64,000 bases of DNA from Amanita rubescens (GCA_015039365.1 WION01000003.1:1116001-1180000); one strand, 5' to 3'. Numbered from the stretch's first letter, positions 46,883 to 57,484 are shown. Numbers and translations are program-made. Notes: generated by a model from the letters alone, not told the origin.

Positions 46883-49800
46883 CAGTGGGACACATGTCAG
46901 TGGATGCATGTCCCATAACTTCGGATTCAACTCCAAAGGACGATCTTTCGATATCACCTGTAATAGTACGTTCTATTTCAAGCAATCGATTATCTATTCC
47001 CCTCGAAGTTGAAACCGAAGACAACACTGAATCAATGACTGCACTGGTCGACAGCGGTGCAGAAGGTTTATTTATCAATTCATCAATCGCGCATAAATGG
47101 AGAAGAAAGAAACTCGCAAAACCAATCCGAGTCAAGAACATTGACGGCACATACAATACAAATGGAGAAATTTCCGACAAGTGTTTGATCACCATCGATA
47201 TCAATGGAAAGAAGATGACCGAATGGTTCTTGGTCACTTCGCTTGGCGATCAAAACTTGATACTGGGGCTTCCGTGGCTCGAGAAGCATGACCCAATCAT
47301 AAGCTGGAGGAATAGAACTCTGGAGTTCCGTAACTCCAAAGAAGACGAATGGAAGGCATCAATACGGAGCATCTTGCATCGACTCGATGAAGAAGCAATG
47401 CCTAAATGGGAAGAAGACGTCGTAATTCGGTATTTGTTGTCACACAAAGGACCAGAAGAGAAGAGTCTACATTGGAAACCACCATTTGAAGACATAGGAA
47501 GATGGACTGAAGAAGATTATGACAAGATCACGATTAATCGCTACTCACCAGCTCAACAAATGGAACATAAGTACAACACCGATCAGAAGGAAATCACGCT
47601 ACCTCCTGAGTATCTCGAATGGAAAGAGATATTTGAAAAACAAGCGTCAGAACGATTCCCAGACCGCAGATCATGGGATCACGCAATTGAACTTCGCGAA
47701 GATTTTATACCAAAGAAAGGGAAGATCTACCCAATATCACCATTACAACAAAATACGCTTGACGAATGGATCAAAGAACAACTAGCTAAAGGATATATAC
47801 GACCATCCAAATCTCCGCAGGCAGCGCCATTCTTTTATGTCGAAAAGAAGGATAGCAAAACACTCAGACCCTGCCAAGACTACCGATACTTGAACGAACA
47901 CACGAAACCAAACTCTTACCCCTTACCACTCATATCCGATCTGATGCTACAACTTAAAGGATCGCAATACTTTACGAAACTAGACATCAGATGGGGATAC
48001 AACAATGTTCGCATCAAAGAAGGAGACGAATGGAAAGCCGCATTTATCACGAATAAAGGACTATTCGAACCGACAGTTATGTTCTTTGGATTACGCAATT
48101 CACCAGCAACATTTCAAGCAATGATGGACGATTACTTCAGGGACTTCATGAACGAAGGATGGATCGCCATTTACATGGATGACATCTTGATACACGCGCG
48201 CAACAAACAAGAACTCGAGAAAAGAACAAAGCTAGTACTCGCAAAACTGAAAGAACACGATCTTTACCTAAAACTTGAAAAATGCAAATTTGCCGCCGAA
48301 GAAGTGGACTTCTTAGGCATGATAATCACAAAAGACACAATAAAAATGGATCCAATAAAACTCGCTGGAATCAGAGACTGGCCCCCTCCGACAACAGTTA
48401 AACAAGTACGCTCGTTTCTTGGATTTGGAAATTACTACAGACGTTTCATATCCGGATTCGCGCACCTCGCACGACCCCTTCACGACTTAACGAAGAAAAA
48501 CAAGATATGGGAATGGACACTAGAATGTAGAGTCGCCTTCGACTCATTAAAGGAAAGTTTCGTAACGGCACCAGTACTAAAGATGCCAGATGTCAATCAA
48601 CCCTTCATACTCGAAACGGACGCATCTAAATGGGCTGTCGGAGCCGCCTTAATGCAGAAAGACGAAAACGGAGACTTACACCCTTGTGGATATCTCTCAC
48701 ACGCACTTACGCCTACTGAACGAAATTGGCAAATCTACGACCGAGAGCTTTTTGCCATAATTTACGCCCTTGACGAATGGAAATATCTACTGCTTGGAGC
48801 AGAACACACACTCACTATACACTGCGATCACAAGAACTTAACCTATTACCGCGCACCACAACGTCTCACAGCTAGACAAGCAAGATGGTGGAATAATCTC
48901 TCAAGATATAATTATCAACTAATTCACGTTCCTGGAGCAAAACTAACTCAAGCGGACGCCTTATCCCGCCGACCTGATCACACTAATGGAGAAGAAGATG
49001 ACGAAACAGTCACGATGCTCCCTGACTCACTATTTATCCAAGTCATCGCCGAAGATCTCCGAGATCAAGTAAAGAACGCAACTCAAACCGACGAGTTTGC
49101 TGAAACCATTAGAAGATGCTTAAAGGAGAAAGGAACAGCACCCCTTCGCACAGCAATCACCGATTGGACCGAAGATAACGGAATCATCCTATTCAAAAAT
49201 AAGGCATACGTTCCATTAGACTCCGATCTTCGCCGATCTATTATCAAAGAATACCATGAAGCACCGAGTGCAGGACACCCTGGATTCTTCAAAACACTTA
49301 GCCTACTAAGGGAACACTACTGGTGGCCTAGAATGACAACACTTGTCAAAAGTTTTATCGACGGATGTCTTACCTGTCAACAGATGAAACCTAATACGCA
49401 TCCCACCGCCGCACCCCTAATGCCGATTAAATCCCACGCACACCGACCATTTCAACAGATTACCATGGATTTCATCACCGATCTACCGCCTAGTGACGGT
49501 TTTGATTCTATCTTTGTCGTGGTCGACCAAGGACTTTCAAAGGGAGTAATTCTATGTCCCTGTAATAAAACTATTACATCAGCTGAAACCGCCGACCTCT
49601 ACATCAAAGAAGTTTTCAAGAACTTCGGATTACCAGACATTATGATATCTGACAGAGGACCGCAATTCGCAGCAAAAGTCTTCAAAGGGATAACCAGCGC
49701 ACTTCAGATCAAACACAAAATGAGCACCGCCTTTCACCCTCAAACAGATGGACAAACGGAACGCTATAACGCCGTACTTGAAGTATACCTCCGCATATTC

Positions 49801-50496
49801 TGCGCCTATGAACCAGACAAATGGAATAAGATACTTCCTATCGCGCAATTCGCTCATAATTCTAGAACGCATGAAGAACTGAAACAATCACCGTTCTATC
49901 TCATGTATGGATCTAACCCTGTGGCACTACCCCAGGTTACAGAACAGTCAGCTACCCCCGTAGCAGACGAACGCATCAGACTCCTGATCAAAGCAAGAGA
50001 AGAAGCTCTGGCAGCACACGACCTTGCACGTCTCAAAATGGCACAACGAACGATGAAACACTCTAAACCGTTCAAAGAAGGAGAAAAGGTTTGGCTAGAT
50101 TCAAAAAACCTACGCATTCCTTATCAATCACGTAAACTCGCACCTAAACGAGAAGGACCCTTCAAAATAAAGAAAGTCTTAGGACCTGTCACCTATCAAT
50201 TAGACTTACCTAAACAATGGAAGATACACAGCGTTTTCCACGCATGTCTACTGTCACCATTTAAAGAAACAGAATTCCATGGACCTAATGACACACGTCC
50301 ACCACCCGATCTAATAGAAGGATCAGAAGAATACGAAATAGAAGCTATTCTCGCACACCGAAAGATCGGACGTCAATTACAGTTTCTCGTCAAATGGAAA
50401 GGTTATGATACAAGCGAAAACACTTGGGAACCCCAAAGGAACTTGTCAAACGCCGAGGATATCCTTGACGAATATAAGAAACGTAGGAAACTCTGA
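46883..50496 (+). CDS. Pol: protease, RT, RNase H, integrase, chromodomain
   Basis: Open in the -1 frame relative to gag from 46879, the first ATG being at 46894. In order: aspartic protease ALVDSGAEGLFINSS; reverse transcriptase with FFYVEKKDSKTLRPCQDYR and the YMDD active site; RNase H beginning ETDASKWAVGAALMQ; integrase with HHCC zinc finger (HPGFFKTLSLLREHYWW ... CLTCQQMK) and DDE residues in MDFITDLP, SDRGPQFA and QTDGQTERYN; a C-terminal chromodomain (YEIEAILAHRKIG ... FLVKWKGYDTSENTWEP). The chromodomain places it among the chromoviruses. About 1,200 residues with no frame break. Confidence 0.94.
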
Positions 50497-50542
50497 ACAA
50501 GCAAAGATTACACCTACAACGCCCAGAAAATACCTATGAATC

Positions 50543-51250
50543 ATGAAATCAACAAGAACCTCACCCACGATCTCGCCAACAACGACGAGAGCACCATCAC
50601 CGGAACCGCCCATATACTCAGTCTTTACCCAGACAACGACGACAACACCACCACCACCGCCGAATCCCCCAATACATCCAGTAATCAGGATGCTAGCGGA
50701 AGGACAACGATCGCCGAACCCAATAGGCCACGTCTCGTTCCTTATCACAGCGCTTCAGATTCTGACAAAGAGAATCGATCTGATGATTCACCCAGAACAA
50801 GCCGAGCTACGAGTACTCACGATACCACAGAAGATCAAGGTAACGGAAGACATAATGAAGATACAAGGAGAGCTAGGAAAATACTTGATAACATGCGAAA
50901 GGTATATCATAACCCCGACTCTTTTGCCGAATTCGACAAGGAACCAACTGGCAATCTTCGCAACAGAAGCGATGATAACAACCCAGCTAGCCCTAGCAGT
51001 CATCGAATCATGGCAGACATCACTCCCTCTGAACCTCAGACGATCTTTACGACATTCGCAGACTATAACAGCTCAGCTCTTATGCGAAAGACTATTGACG
51101 ACATTAAAAGACTTTCCAGCCTGCCAATCAATTCTCAGGAACTGGAACGACTTACCAGACTCTGGCGTATTCTCTCAGACGCAAGACTCGCCAAGGCAAT
51201 CATCGTCAACGCCCGAGAACGATACAACTATCACTGCGCAGATCTTATAG
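50543..51250 (+). CDS. Accessory ORF A of the retrotransposon
   Basis: 235 codons starting 46 bp after the pol stop. The N-terminus is Pro/Thr-rich (SPTTTRAPSPEPPIYSVF), then helical and Leu-rich (NPIGHVSFLITALQILTKRIDLMIHPEQ). No family recognised. It overlaps ORF B in another frame; amino-acid composition looks more protein-like here than in the competing frame. Confidence 0.5.
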   Translation: MKSTRTSPTISPTTTRAPSPEPPIYSVFTQTTTTTPPPPPNPPIHPVIRMLAEGQRSPNPIGHVSFLITALQILTKRIDLMIHPEQAELRVLTIPQKIKVTEDIMKIQGELGKYLITCERYIITPTLLPNSTRNQLAIFATEAMITTQLALAVIESWQTSLPLNLRRSLRHSQTITAQLLCERLLTTLKDFPACQSILRNWNDLPDSGVFSQTQDSPRQSSSTPENDTTITAQIL

Positions 51251-52251
51251 AGATCTGGACCAACTTAGATCGTATGGAATGGTACACCAAACTCTCTCAT
51301 GGATGCACCATCCACCAATTCGGAATCGACCTTTTACGCCGAATCCTCGCTGCTGACGTAGAACGCTTCTACGAACAAGCCATCTTAGACGTCAGGAATG
51401 AAGCACACCCTCCATTCATCCTTAATGACGACCCCAACGATCTCGTCGCCATCCATCATAGCTTTGACTCTCACAGGATCGCACCAGACGCACAGCATGT
51501 CTTAGAACTCACGAACCGAACCGAAATCGGAGCAATCGCTTTAGTAGATCTAGCAGATCGAATCAAGGAGATCGCCGAATCTTCTAGATGGACTACCGCA
51601 TGGACAGAAGACCTGTTTACCAAAGGAGCTAAACCGCAGCAACTCTCTCACAATGCCTATGAAGAAGTTGCTCACGTCATGATGGAATTAGATCTCCATC
51701 AGAATCTTATACCTTCTACGCCCGTCACTCAGACCGCTGAAAGATTTAAGAACCTCGGACGCTCGCTCATTCCCCAACACAACCTTTACCGACTATGGAA
51801 GGGAACGCAGAACAGACCCAACAGGCCCCAACCATCTCCAACGCTGCGTCGGCTTCCACCCCAACCGCCTTTAGCATCGGCGCCTTCGACGGACGAGAAC
51901 GCCTCGCCCGCATTCACCAGGAAATCTCGGATTTCCTCCACTACCAGTCTCACGTCCGGCTTTTCGCCGCCACATCCCTACCGCCAACAGTCCCTCGTCC
52001 CGACGACGAATCAAAGGAGCGCATCATCAAGCTCCTCAAAGAAGAGAACCGACGTCTCAAGGTTCTCCACAAACTCCTCAACTCGCTTGAGGCCAACAAC
52101 GAAGAACTCGTCCAAACGTATACGGACACACCCACCGACTGGAACGCAGGAGGATGGAACCAAGACGAATGACTTCGACGTCTTCGTCGACAGCTCAGCC
52201 GGCTATCATCCCTACGACGATGAAAACGCCCGCCACAACCTCGATACCTAG
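51010..52251 (+). CDS. Accessory ORF B of the retrotransposon
   Basis: The frame is open from 50536; ATG 51010 is the first after ORF A's likely core. It encodes a helical protein (FADYNSSALMRKTIDDIKRL, LERLTRLWRILSDARLAKAI, MEWYTKLSHGCTIHQFGIDL). The part after about 51790 is Ser/Thr/Pro low complexity and overlaps ORF C, so the true end may be earlier. Function unknown. Confidence 0.45.
   Translation: MADITPSEPQTIFTTFADYNSSALMRKTIDDIKRLSSLPINSQELERLTRLWRILSDARLAKAIIVNARERYNYHCADLIEIWTNLDRMEWYTKLSHGCTIHQFGIDLLRRILAADVERFYEQAILDVRNEAHPPFILNDDPNDLVAIHHSFDSHRIAPDAQHVLELTNRTEIGAIALVDLADRIKEIAESSRWTTAWTEDLFTKGAKPQQLSHNAYEEVAHVMMELDLHQNLIPSTPVTQTAERFKNLGRSLIPQHNLYRLWKGTQNRPNRPQPSPTLRRLPPQPPLASAPSTDENASPAFTRKSRISSTTSLTSGFSPPHPYRQQSLVPTTNQRSASSSSSKKRTDVSRFSTNSSTRLRPTTKNSSKRIRTHPPTGTQEDGTKTNDFDVFVDSSAGYHPYDDENARHNLDT
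51795..52172 (+). CDS. Accessory ORF C of the retrotransposon (coiled coil)
   Basis: 125 codons: ISDFLHYQSHVRLF, then a coiled-coil-like stretch (RIIKLLKEENRRLKVLHKLL). Ends 128 bp before the 3' LTR. No homologue recognised. Confidence 0.5.
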   Translation: MEGNAEQTQQAPTISNAASASTPTAFSIGAFDGRERLARIHQEISDFLHYQSHVRLFAATSLPPTVPRPDDESKERIIKLLKEENRRLKVLHKLLNSLEANNEELVQTYTDTPTDWNAGGWNQDE

Positions 52252-52287
52252 AGGATACCCGCATATTGTTGTTGCGGTCAACAACGT

Positions 52288-52296
52288 AGAGGAGAG
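52288..52296 (+). other. Polypurine tract
   Basis: AGAGGAGAG just before the 3' LTR, the expected plus-strand primer site. Confidence 0.55.
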
Positions 52297-52300
52297 CTAG

Positions 52301-52811
52301 TGTTACAAACACGGTACGGACTCCTACATTATGAATACATGACACGTCGGACATGCTTACTTTTTCGCATATGCCTACCCCTTCGTCACATTCCCATTAT
52401 GTTCATCAAACGGACTACTTCGTTCTCTTATCAATCCCCATTCCGTTTACCCCATGCCCAATCCCTTGTTCATACGCGTACCATCCCTTATGCCCCTTGT
52501 TTTACCTATACTTGCTATCGCCCTTGTTCTACTTACGATACGGCTGTGTTTCTGTACATGTATATAAACCGATGTACTGTAACGTCGAACCTTAAGTTCG
52601 ACTTAACTGTCTTTATCAATATCACTTCATCTCAAAGAACGTCGTTTCTACTCCGTTCATTATCGCTCTCAAGGATAAGACTTCTTCTAGTCGTCTTATC
52701 ACTTAGCTTATTCGTTCACCTATTGTTTGACTTGTCCGTTGGACTTAGTCTACTTTGTCAAGCGCTCTTAGCGTGGACACATCGTAGGTGGAGATTGACG
52801 TGATCATAACA
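52301..52811 (+). repeat. 3' LTR (511 bp)
   Basis: Reads the same as the 5' LTR along its whole length by eye; followed by GTGAG at 52812-52816. Confidence 0.93.
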
Positions 52812-53149
52812 GTGAGTAGAGAGCTCTCGTGACCGCATTGACCGCGAGAACTGATATAAATTAGTACTCTCCTTCTACAACCACCATCACCACATCCGAA
52901 CGAGAGTAGGGCCTTATTTTCTTCAACCGCGAGAACTTCGAACACTCACTCGGCACTCCACCTGTACTACAACCACAAAACACGCGAGGAGCGTTTGATC
53001 TGTTTCACCGACCGCGAGAATTGAGCCTCAACCAGCCATCTCCAATTCAAAAGATCCGAAGGTGAGTACGGGCTTAAATTACTCATCGAGTGCAAAAACT
53101 GACGGCGATTAGTAACTACCACTACAAAAGCGACCCTAAAAGATCTTCA
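52812..53149. repeat. Repeated leader units of the acidic-repeat gene
   Basis: GACCGCGAGAAC-type blocks occur at 52838-52851, 52923-52936 and 53007-53021, separated by AC-rich stretches with CCACCATCACC-like words and GTGAGT. They match units at 44340-44530 and 40410-40540. They may be non-coding exons/introns of a long 5' leader. Confidence 0.5.
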
Positions 53150-53631
53150 ATGTCGGAAATGTGAGTATTCATTTTATTTTATTGACTATCGGTTTGATTA
53201 TCGCAGCAGGTCTGGATCGCCGACACTGGAGGGAGGAATAGAGGCGGAGAACAACGGCGGTCATGGTAACGGTTCTTCGGTGCGTGCTAGAAGTAATTTT
53301 ACTGCTTGTCATCGTGCTAACAATGCATTACTACTAGGTTCCATCTACATCCTATTCTCTGGACACCATTACCAACCTTGGCGGCGAACACACCACTGGC
53401 CTGAGCCTCGAGAACGACGACGGTTATGATGCTGACACGGAGGACAACGGCATAGATGCGTCGTGCTTCGGTGATCAGTACACCACCAGCGCCGAGCACA
53501 ACGACGGTTACGATGCCGACGAAGAAGACAATGCCAACTCGTCGGGCCAGTATGATAGCCTCATCAACCAAGTGGAGCGCGACGACGAGGGTTACGACGC
53601 CGACGACGAGAACGCCAGAGACGGGCTGTAG
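53150..53631 (+). CDS. Small acidic (N)DDGYDAD-repeat protein, 125 aa
   Basis: Exons 53150-53160, 53207-53279 and 53338-53631 sum to 378 nt and remain open. The protein is mostly acidic and carries three repeats: NDDGYDADTEDNG, HNDGYDADEEDNA and DDEGYDADDENAR. No signal peptide or membrane segment. Same architecture as the broken copy at 40604-41037 (ATGTCG start, short first exons, GTGAGT and GTGCGT donors). Function unknown; presence of two copies within one element suggests element-specific cargo. Confidence 0.6.
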
Positions 53632-54215
53632 ACAGTTCGGCCGCAATCCCGCTTTCACTTTCTTGCACCCTCTCTACATTTATACTTGCTCTGTTATCCT
53701 GCTATCAAGACCGGCACTCATTGTAAAGTATTATACTGTACATATATGTGATTATTAATTGTTGATGTGATCTAATTCTAACTTCTCAATCATTATAGCA
53801 CATTAGTAGCCTAGAGGCTGTCCTGCCGCGGTCAAGGTTGTTGCGGCAAGACGTCATCAGGAACAATGAAGCGGATTATCTAACATAGCAACCCGGATCT
53901 GTGGCCGGCTTTTCATTTCGCCACAGATGTAGAGATTAATTCACAATGACTTAGAACTTGTGCTAATGTATGGAAGATTTTGCGTATTTGGAAAGAGGGA
54001 GTGGATGACAGTGGGCGAATTTGGTATGGTTACGATGGTTTGAAATGGGCTGGAGGCGCATGGCTCACGCGGACTCACGCTTAACATGCATTTATCATGC
54101 CCACAATGGCCCACGGCCAATCACGGCCAATCACGTCAGTCCACGTTGCTTCACGCCGGTCCATGGTGGTTCACGGTGAAACATGATGAATTTGTGAAAA
54201 AGCATGGGTTTTGTA
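53632..54215. other. Spacer toward right end, CGTGA/CACG word repeats
   Basis: No gene seen. From about 54050 short words such as GGCTCACGCGGACTCACGC, CCACGGCCAATCACGG and GGTTCACGGTGAAAC recur, related to the left subterminal repeats. Confidence 0.4.
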
Positions 54216-55082
54216 TGAGTGTCCATATCGGACAAAATTCAGTTGTATGTTGACAATAGATAGTGATCACGACTGTTCATCGACGTTCATCGTGAACTGC
54301 CGTGTACCAGTGTGAATTGCAGTGTACCGGCGTGAATCGTCCTTCGCATGCCAAACGTGAACGTGAACCATCGTGATCACGATCAGCTGACATAATATTC
54401 CCACAATTCGCCAATTCGCCAATTCAAACTTTCTATCATATGTAGGGCACAAAAATAGATTAGTTGAATCCGTGTAGGCAGGGCTGGTCGCGTACTAGAG
54501 CAATGCGACGCGAAACAAGAAAGAAAGTGAGGCTTTGCAGGTTTTGGCGCGGTTTTTTCGAGTGCGATTCTGTGCGAAGTGCGACTAGGGACGCGATGAG
54601 CTCAGCGTTCCGAGTCTCCATGGTCAACGGAGACAACATCGACTACGACACATCTAAATCATCCCGTCCATCTTTTTCTCCACTCAACCTCGCAATCTCC
54701 GAAATCAATCTCCACAAATACACCGTCATATCTTCCTTTCTCCAAAACCTCTTACTCCATTCCCGTCCGGCCCTACCAATTTCCCTCACCAGCTCATCTT
54801 CACCATCTCGTCCGGAGATAGCCTTCGCTCTCTGCTTGGGTACCTGGTCATCAACGGGTTCTAGCAAGGCGAAAGTTTCATCCAAGGCGTGCAGGACTTT
54901 CGTTTGAGCTGAATCGTGGGAATCTTATGTCAGCTGATCGTGATCACGATGGTTCACAGCAATTCACGCTGGTACACTGCGATTCACGCTGATTCACGCC
55001 GGTACACGGCGGTTCATAATGAACAGTCGTGATCACTCCTTATTTTCAACCTGCAACAATTTTTGTCCGATACGGACCGTCA
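54216..55082. mobile_element. 867-bp inverted-repeat segment at the right end (MITE-like)
   Basis: 54216-54237 matches the element TIR in 19 of 22 positions, in inverted orientation to the right TIR. The similarity of the two arms continues for more than 200 bp (AGTGATCACGACTGTTCAT, ATCGTGATCACGATCAGCTG, GTGTACC.G.GTGAAT). The middle (54643-54885, minus strand) holds a captured coding-like stretch (DETFALLEPVDDQVPKQRAKA ...). It may be an internal end duplicate or a short non-autonomous relative sharing the right terminus. Confidence 0.5.
55061..55082 (-). repeat. Right terminal inverted repeat (22 bp)
   Basis: TTTTGTCCGATACGGACCGT plus CA; exact reverse complement of 27796-27817, followed by TA. 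Confidence 0.85.
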
Positions 55083-55084
55083 TA
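55083..55084. repeat. Right TA target-site duplication
   Basis: Pairs with 27794-27795. Confidence 0.75.
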
Positions 55085-55514
55085 GTTTTGACCCATATTG
55101 TAAGTCATAGACACGCATGACAAGTGCGTGATTTTGCTTGGTGAGTTTTCCGTGATGAGAATGCAGGTGCTGTAGCTGATCCTGATAATCCTTGTGCTCC
55201 GTGGATAGGCTGCTATATTGATTTTTCAGGGACATGAGTGCCATTTCCTTCCGGGCATTTCTTTTTCGTTCATTGCGGTATTTTCGCTCGTAAGTAATTG
55301 CTCTATCCTTCAGAACATCAAGTTGATTTGCCAGAGCATCTACACCCCCTGTATGGCTGCTGTTCGAGGGTGTGGTGGGTAGCTCTTGAGGGGGAGGGAT
55401 GTTTTCGTCATTGGGGTGATGTTTTGCATGCAGGTTGGCTAACTGATTCTTCTGCTTTGCTGTACGACGCTTAGAGGACTTCCAGCGCTCGCTTTTCAAT
55501 GGCCGCCATTGCAT
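55085..55514 (-). pseudogene. N-terminal part of interrupted repeat-family ORF
   Basis: Starts MQWRPLKSERWKSSKRRTA, basic, followed by LANLHAKHHPNDENIPPP and a long coiled coil (LDVLKDRAITYERKYRNERK, HSHHGKLTKQNHALVMRVYD). It runs into the right TIR within codon 144. The sequence continues in frame at 27793 on the same strand (see 25404-27793). Disrupted by the giant element, not by point decay. Confidence 0.75.
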
Positions 55515-56078
55515 TTTGCCTTGCCGTAAGTGGACGGCGCGTCAAGCGCGTCTTGGTCTCATTTGCTTAGTAAGCAGATGGCCCCTGACACTGCGGATGT
55601 ACCACTGGACGTCCACCATGTCCACAGGTCAGCCATATGACCAACCAAATATTTATTTTTGACCTTGCCAAATGTAATCTCCATGAAATATTGGCCAATA
55701 TCACGGCCTATGCCGGAGATCCAGTGACCAAATTAGTATTGAACCCCCCCATCTTACATATTCAATGAAGAATACATGTATAATATAATTATGAGCCTAT
55801 GTCTATTAATACATCTAATGCCATCTTGGATGCTCAGGTTCTAGATAACATGACAGACGTGAGACAATGCGCCTCTGCCATGGCGCGTCACGTCGGACTT
55901 TCAAAAATAGCAGTCCATTGCCCCTGCCCACCGTGTGATTTTATTGGCGTGTTACCGGTTACCAAAGTTGTTACTAAACAATGTCCGACGAACGATTTCG
56001 GCTTGACCTTTTTTGAGTCAAATTGCATAGCCATAACAAGTACATTTCGCCTGTCAACCTTATCCACACTCACACCAA
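55515..56078. other. Intergenic between repeat ORF and NOP16
   Basis: No gene supported. Contains the NOP16 promoter; the left part likely belongs to the outer repeat. Confidence 0.35.
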
Positions 56079-57141
56079 ATGGCCAATCCCCGTCAACGCC
56101 GCAAGGCTCGTTCCTCGTCGCACAGACCAGTTTCGTTATCCCGACGCGCCAAGAAAAATCTGAAAAAAACACCTCGTGAGCGACATCAGACTCAATTGGT
56201 TGATATCCACCTCAACGTTGTGCAGCCATACGGGGTCCCAAGACGCTCCAAGACGCGTGGGATAAGAAAAAAACAGTTAGACAAAAGTGTGTCCCTTCTC
56301 TAGCACTTCCAGCTCGTTCTAAATAGCGAAAGCTATGCTGCGCTCGGTCTTGTGCATACGCTCAATCCTACGGCGTCCGGCGGCTTAGAGCAGCTATCTC
56401 ATGGAATAACGTCGGCAACCTCTGTGGAATCGCGTAATATCACTGATACACCGGATATCTTCTCTGCGACCCGGAAGGGCTTCGGAAGAATTATACGAGA
56501 TGAAGCCGGGAATGTGGTGCAAGTCACACTAAGTCCAGAAGACACCGGAGACCAGTTCAAAGATAATTCTGAAGTTATGAGAGAACCTGAAATTAGTCAG
56601 GACGCGAGGGAAAAATGGGTCACAAATCTAGGAAGACAGCATGATGGACCGTTAATATTGGAAAAATCAGTTACGGTAGAAGGTGCGTTATGGTCTCACT
56701 ACATTGAAGGGGTGCACGCTGCCAGTTGGGCCGCATCAATAGGCGCGAAGTCCTTAGCACCGCCGTGGGCTCTTAGTGCATGAAAAAGAAAAAGTTCATT
56801 TGAAATGTTTAACCAAGAACGCTTATGCGTGAGAGCGGGACACCCGCTTTTGATTTGGTGCCAATATAATTTCTATTGATCTAAAATGTGATGTGGTGCG
56901 CTTCGCTGTGCTAATCTCGATCAATGGGACAGCTCTGGAACGCGTATCGGTCGCCGATACGAGGGCGAAGATAGCACGACATCCGTCGCAAGGAGAGATC
57001 AAGTATTTGGAAAGGTTAGTTGACAAGTATGGAGAGGATGTGGAACGAATGGCTAGAGACAGAAAGCTGAACGCGGAGCAACGGACCGCTGGTCAGCTGC
57101 GACGAGCATTGAAGAGGGCAGGACTGAGGGAAGTAGGGTGA
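56079..57141 (+). CDS. NOP16: NOP16, nucleolar 60S ribosome-biogenesis protein
   Basis: Nucleolar factor for large-subunit assembly. Exon 1 (56079-56175) encodes a basic N-terminus MANPRQRRKARSSSHRPVSL...RRAKKNLKKTP. Exon 2 (about 56224-56287) gives PIRGPKTLQDAWDKKKTVRQN, the family hallmark; exon 3 begins near 56330 with ESYAALGLVHTLNPTASGG. After an intron of about 240 nt (56692-56934 by the best reading) the last exon encodes YLERLVDKYGEDVERMARDRK and LNAEQRTAGQLRRALKRAG, the conserved C-terminal block. The 56352-56783 frame runs past the donor into the intron, so its LWSHYIEGV... tail is not coding. Confidence 0.88.
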
Positions 57142-57484
57142 GGTGCCGAAAGCGGAGTAATAATCACGTCACGCAATGGGAGAGAGAAAAAGGTTGGGTG
57201 CAAGTTAAGATTAGGTTTGATTTGATGATAGAGTGCAGGACTTAGTCCGGGCTTCATGAGAAAACGCGGAAGGTTGACGTCAAGAATTCAGGAAGATCGT
57301 GATGGGATAGTGGCGGGATACTCCGTCCACTGCCACCGGATCTGGCTCCGGCGACTAATCCTCGAAGGCATTATTCCATGTCGCCGAACCAGTGCATTCT
57401 GTACGCCGCAGATCTTCATCCTCCAGATCTTCTTATGTTCGTCTTATAAAAACATTACTTCACCTCCCCTTCCCCTTGTACCCC

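Larger units (their letters stand above)
44536..52811 (+). mobile_element. Ty3/gypsy chromovirus LTR retrotransposon, young insertion
   Basis: 8,276 bp with two 511-bp LTRs that appear identical, 5-bp target duplication, self-complementary primer site, gag, pol with protease, RT, RNase H, integrase and chromodomain, and extra ORFs before the 3' LTR. Apparent LTR identity implies a recent insertion. It is nested inside the giant TIR element, in the leader of an acidic-repeat gene. Confidence 0.93.
27796..55082. mobile_element. 27.3-kb giant TIR DNA element with gene cargo
   Basis: Bounded by perfect 22-bp inverted repeats (27796-27817 and 55061-55082) and a TA duplication. The outer repeat ORF is open across the two flanks if the whole segment is removed. 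Inside are, in order, a HECT-like gene, tandem repeats, a TET/JBP dioxygenase, short dispersed repeats, an intact gene of unknown function, an integrase-core protein, an acidic-repeat gene, a broken hypothetical gene, a nested LTR retrotransposon (8,276 bp) and a second acidic-repeat gene. Without the retrotransposon and one GTGAG copy the element is about 19.0 kb. No DNA polymerase B, packaging ATPase, capsid or DUF3435 recombinase was seen. The mobilising enzyme is not proven; the rve-type protein at 37040-38815 is the best candidate. Confidence 0.8.

Noticed and set aside
54216..55082. The 867-bp inverted-repeat unit as the only insertion splitting the repeat ORF
   Set aside because: Sequence left of 54216 does not continue the ORF. 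Continuation is found only at 27793, beside a TIR identical to the right one.
27796..55082. Starship or Polinton/Maverick element
   Set aside because: No DUF3435 tyrosine recombinase, DNA polymerase B, packaging ATPase or capsid gene was seen, and the TA duplication fits neither.
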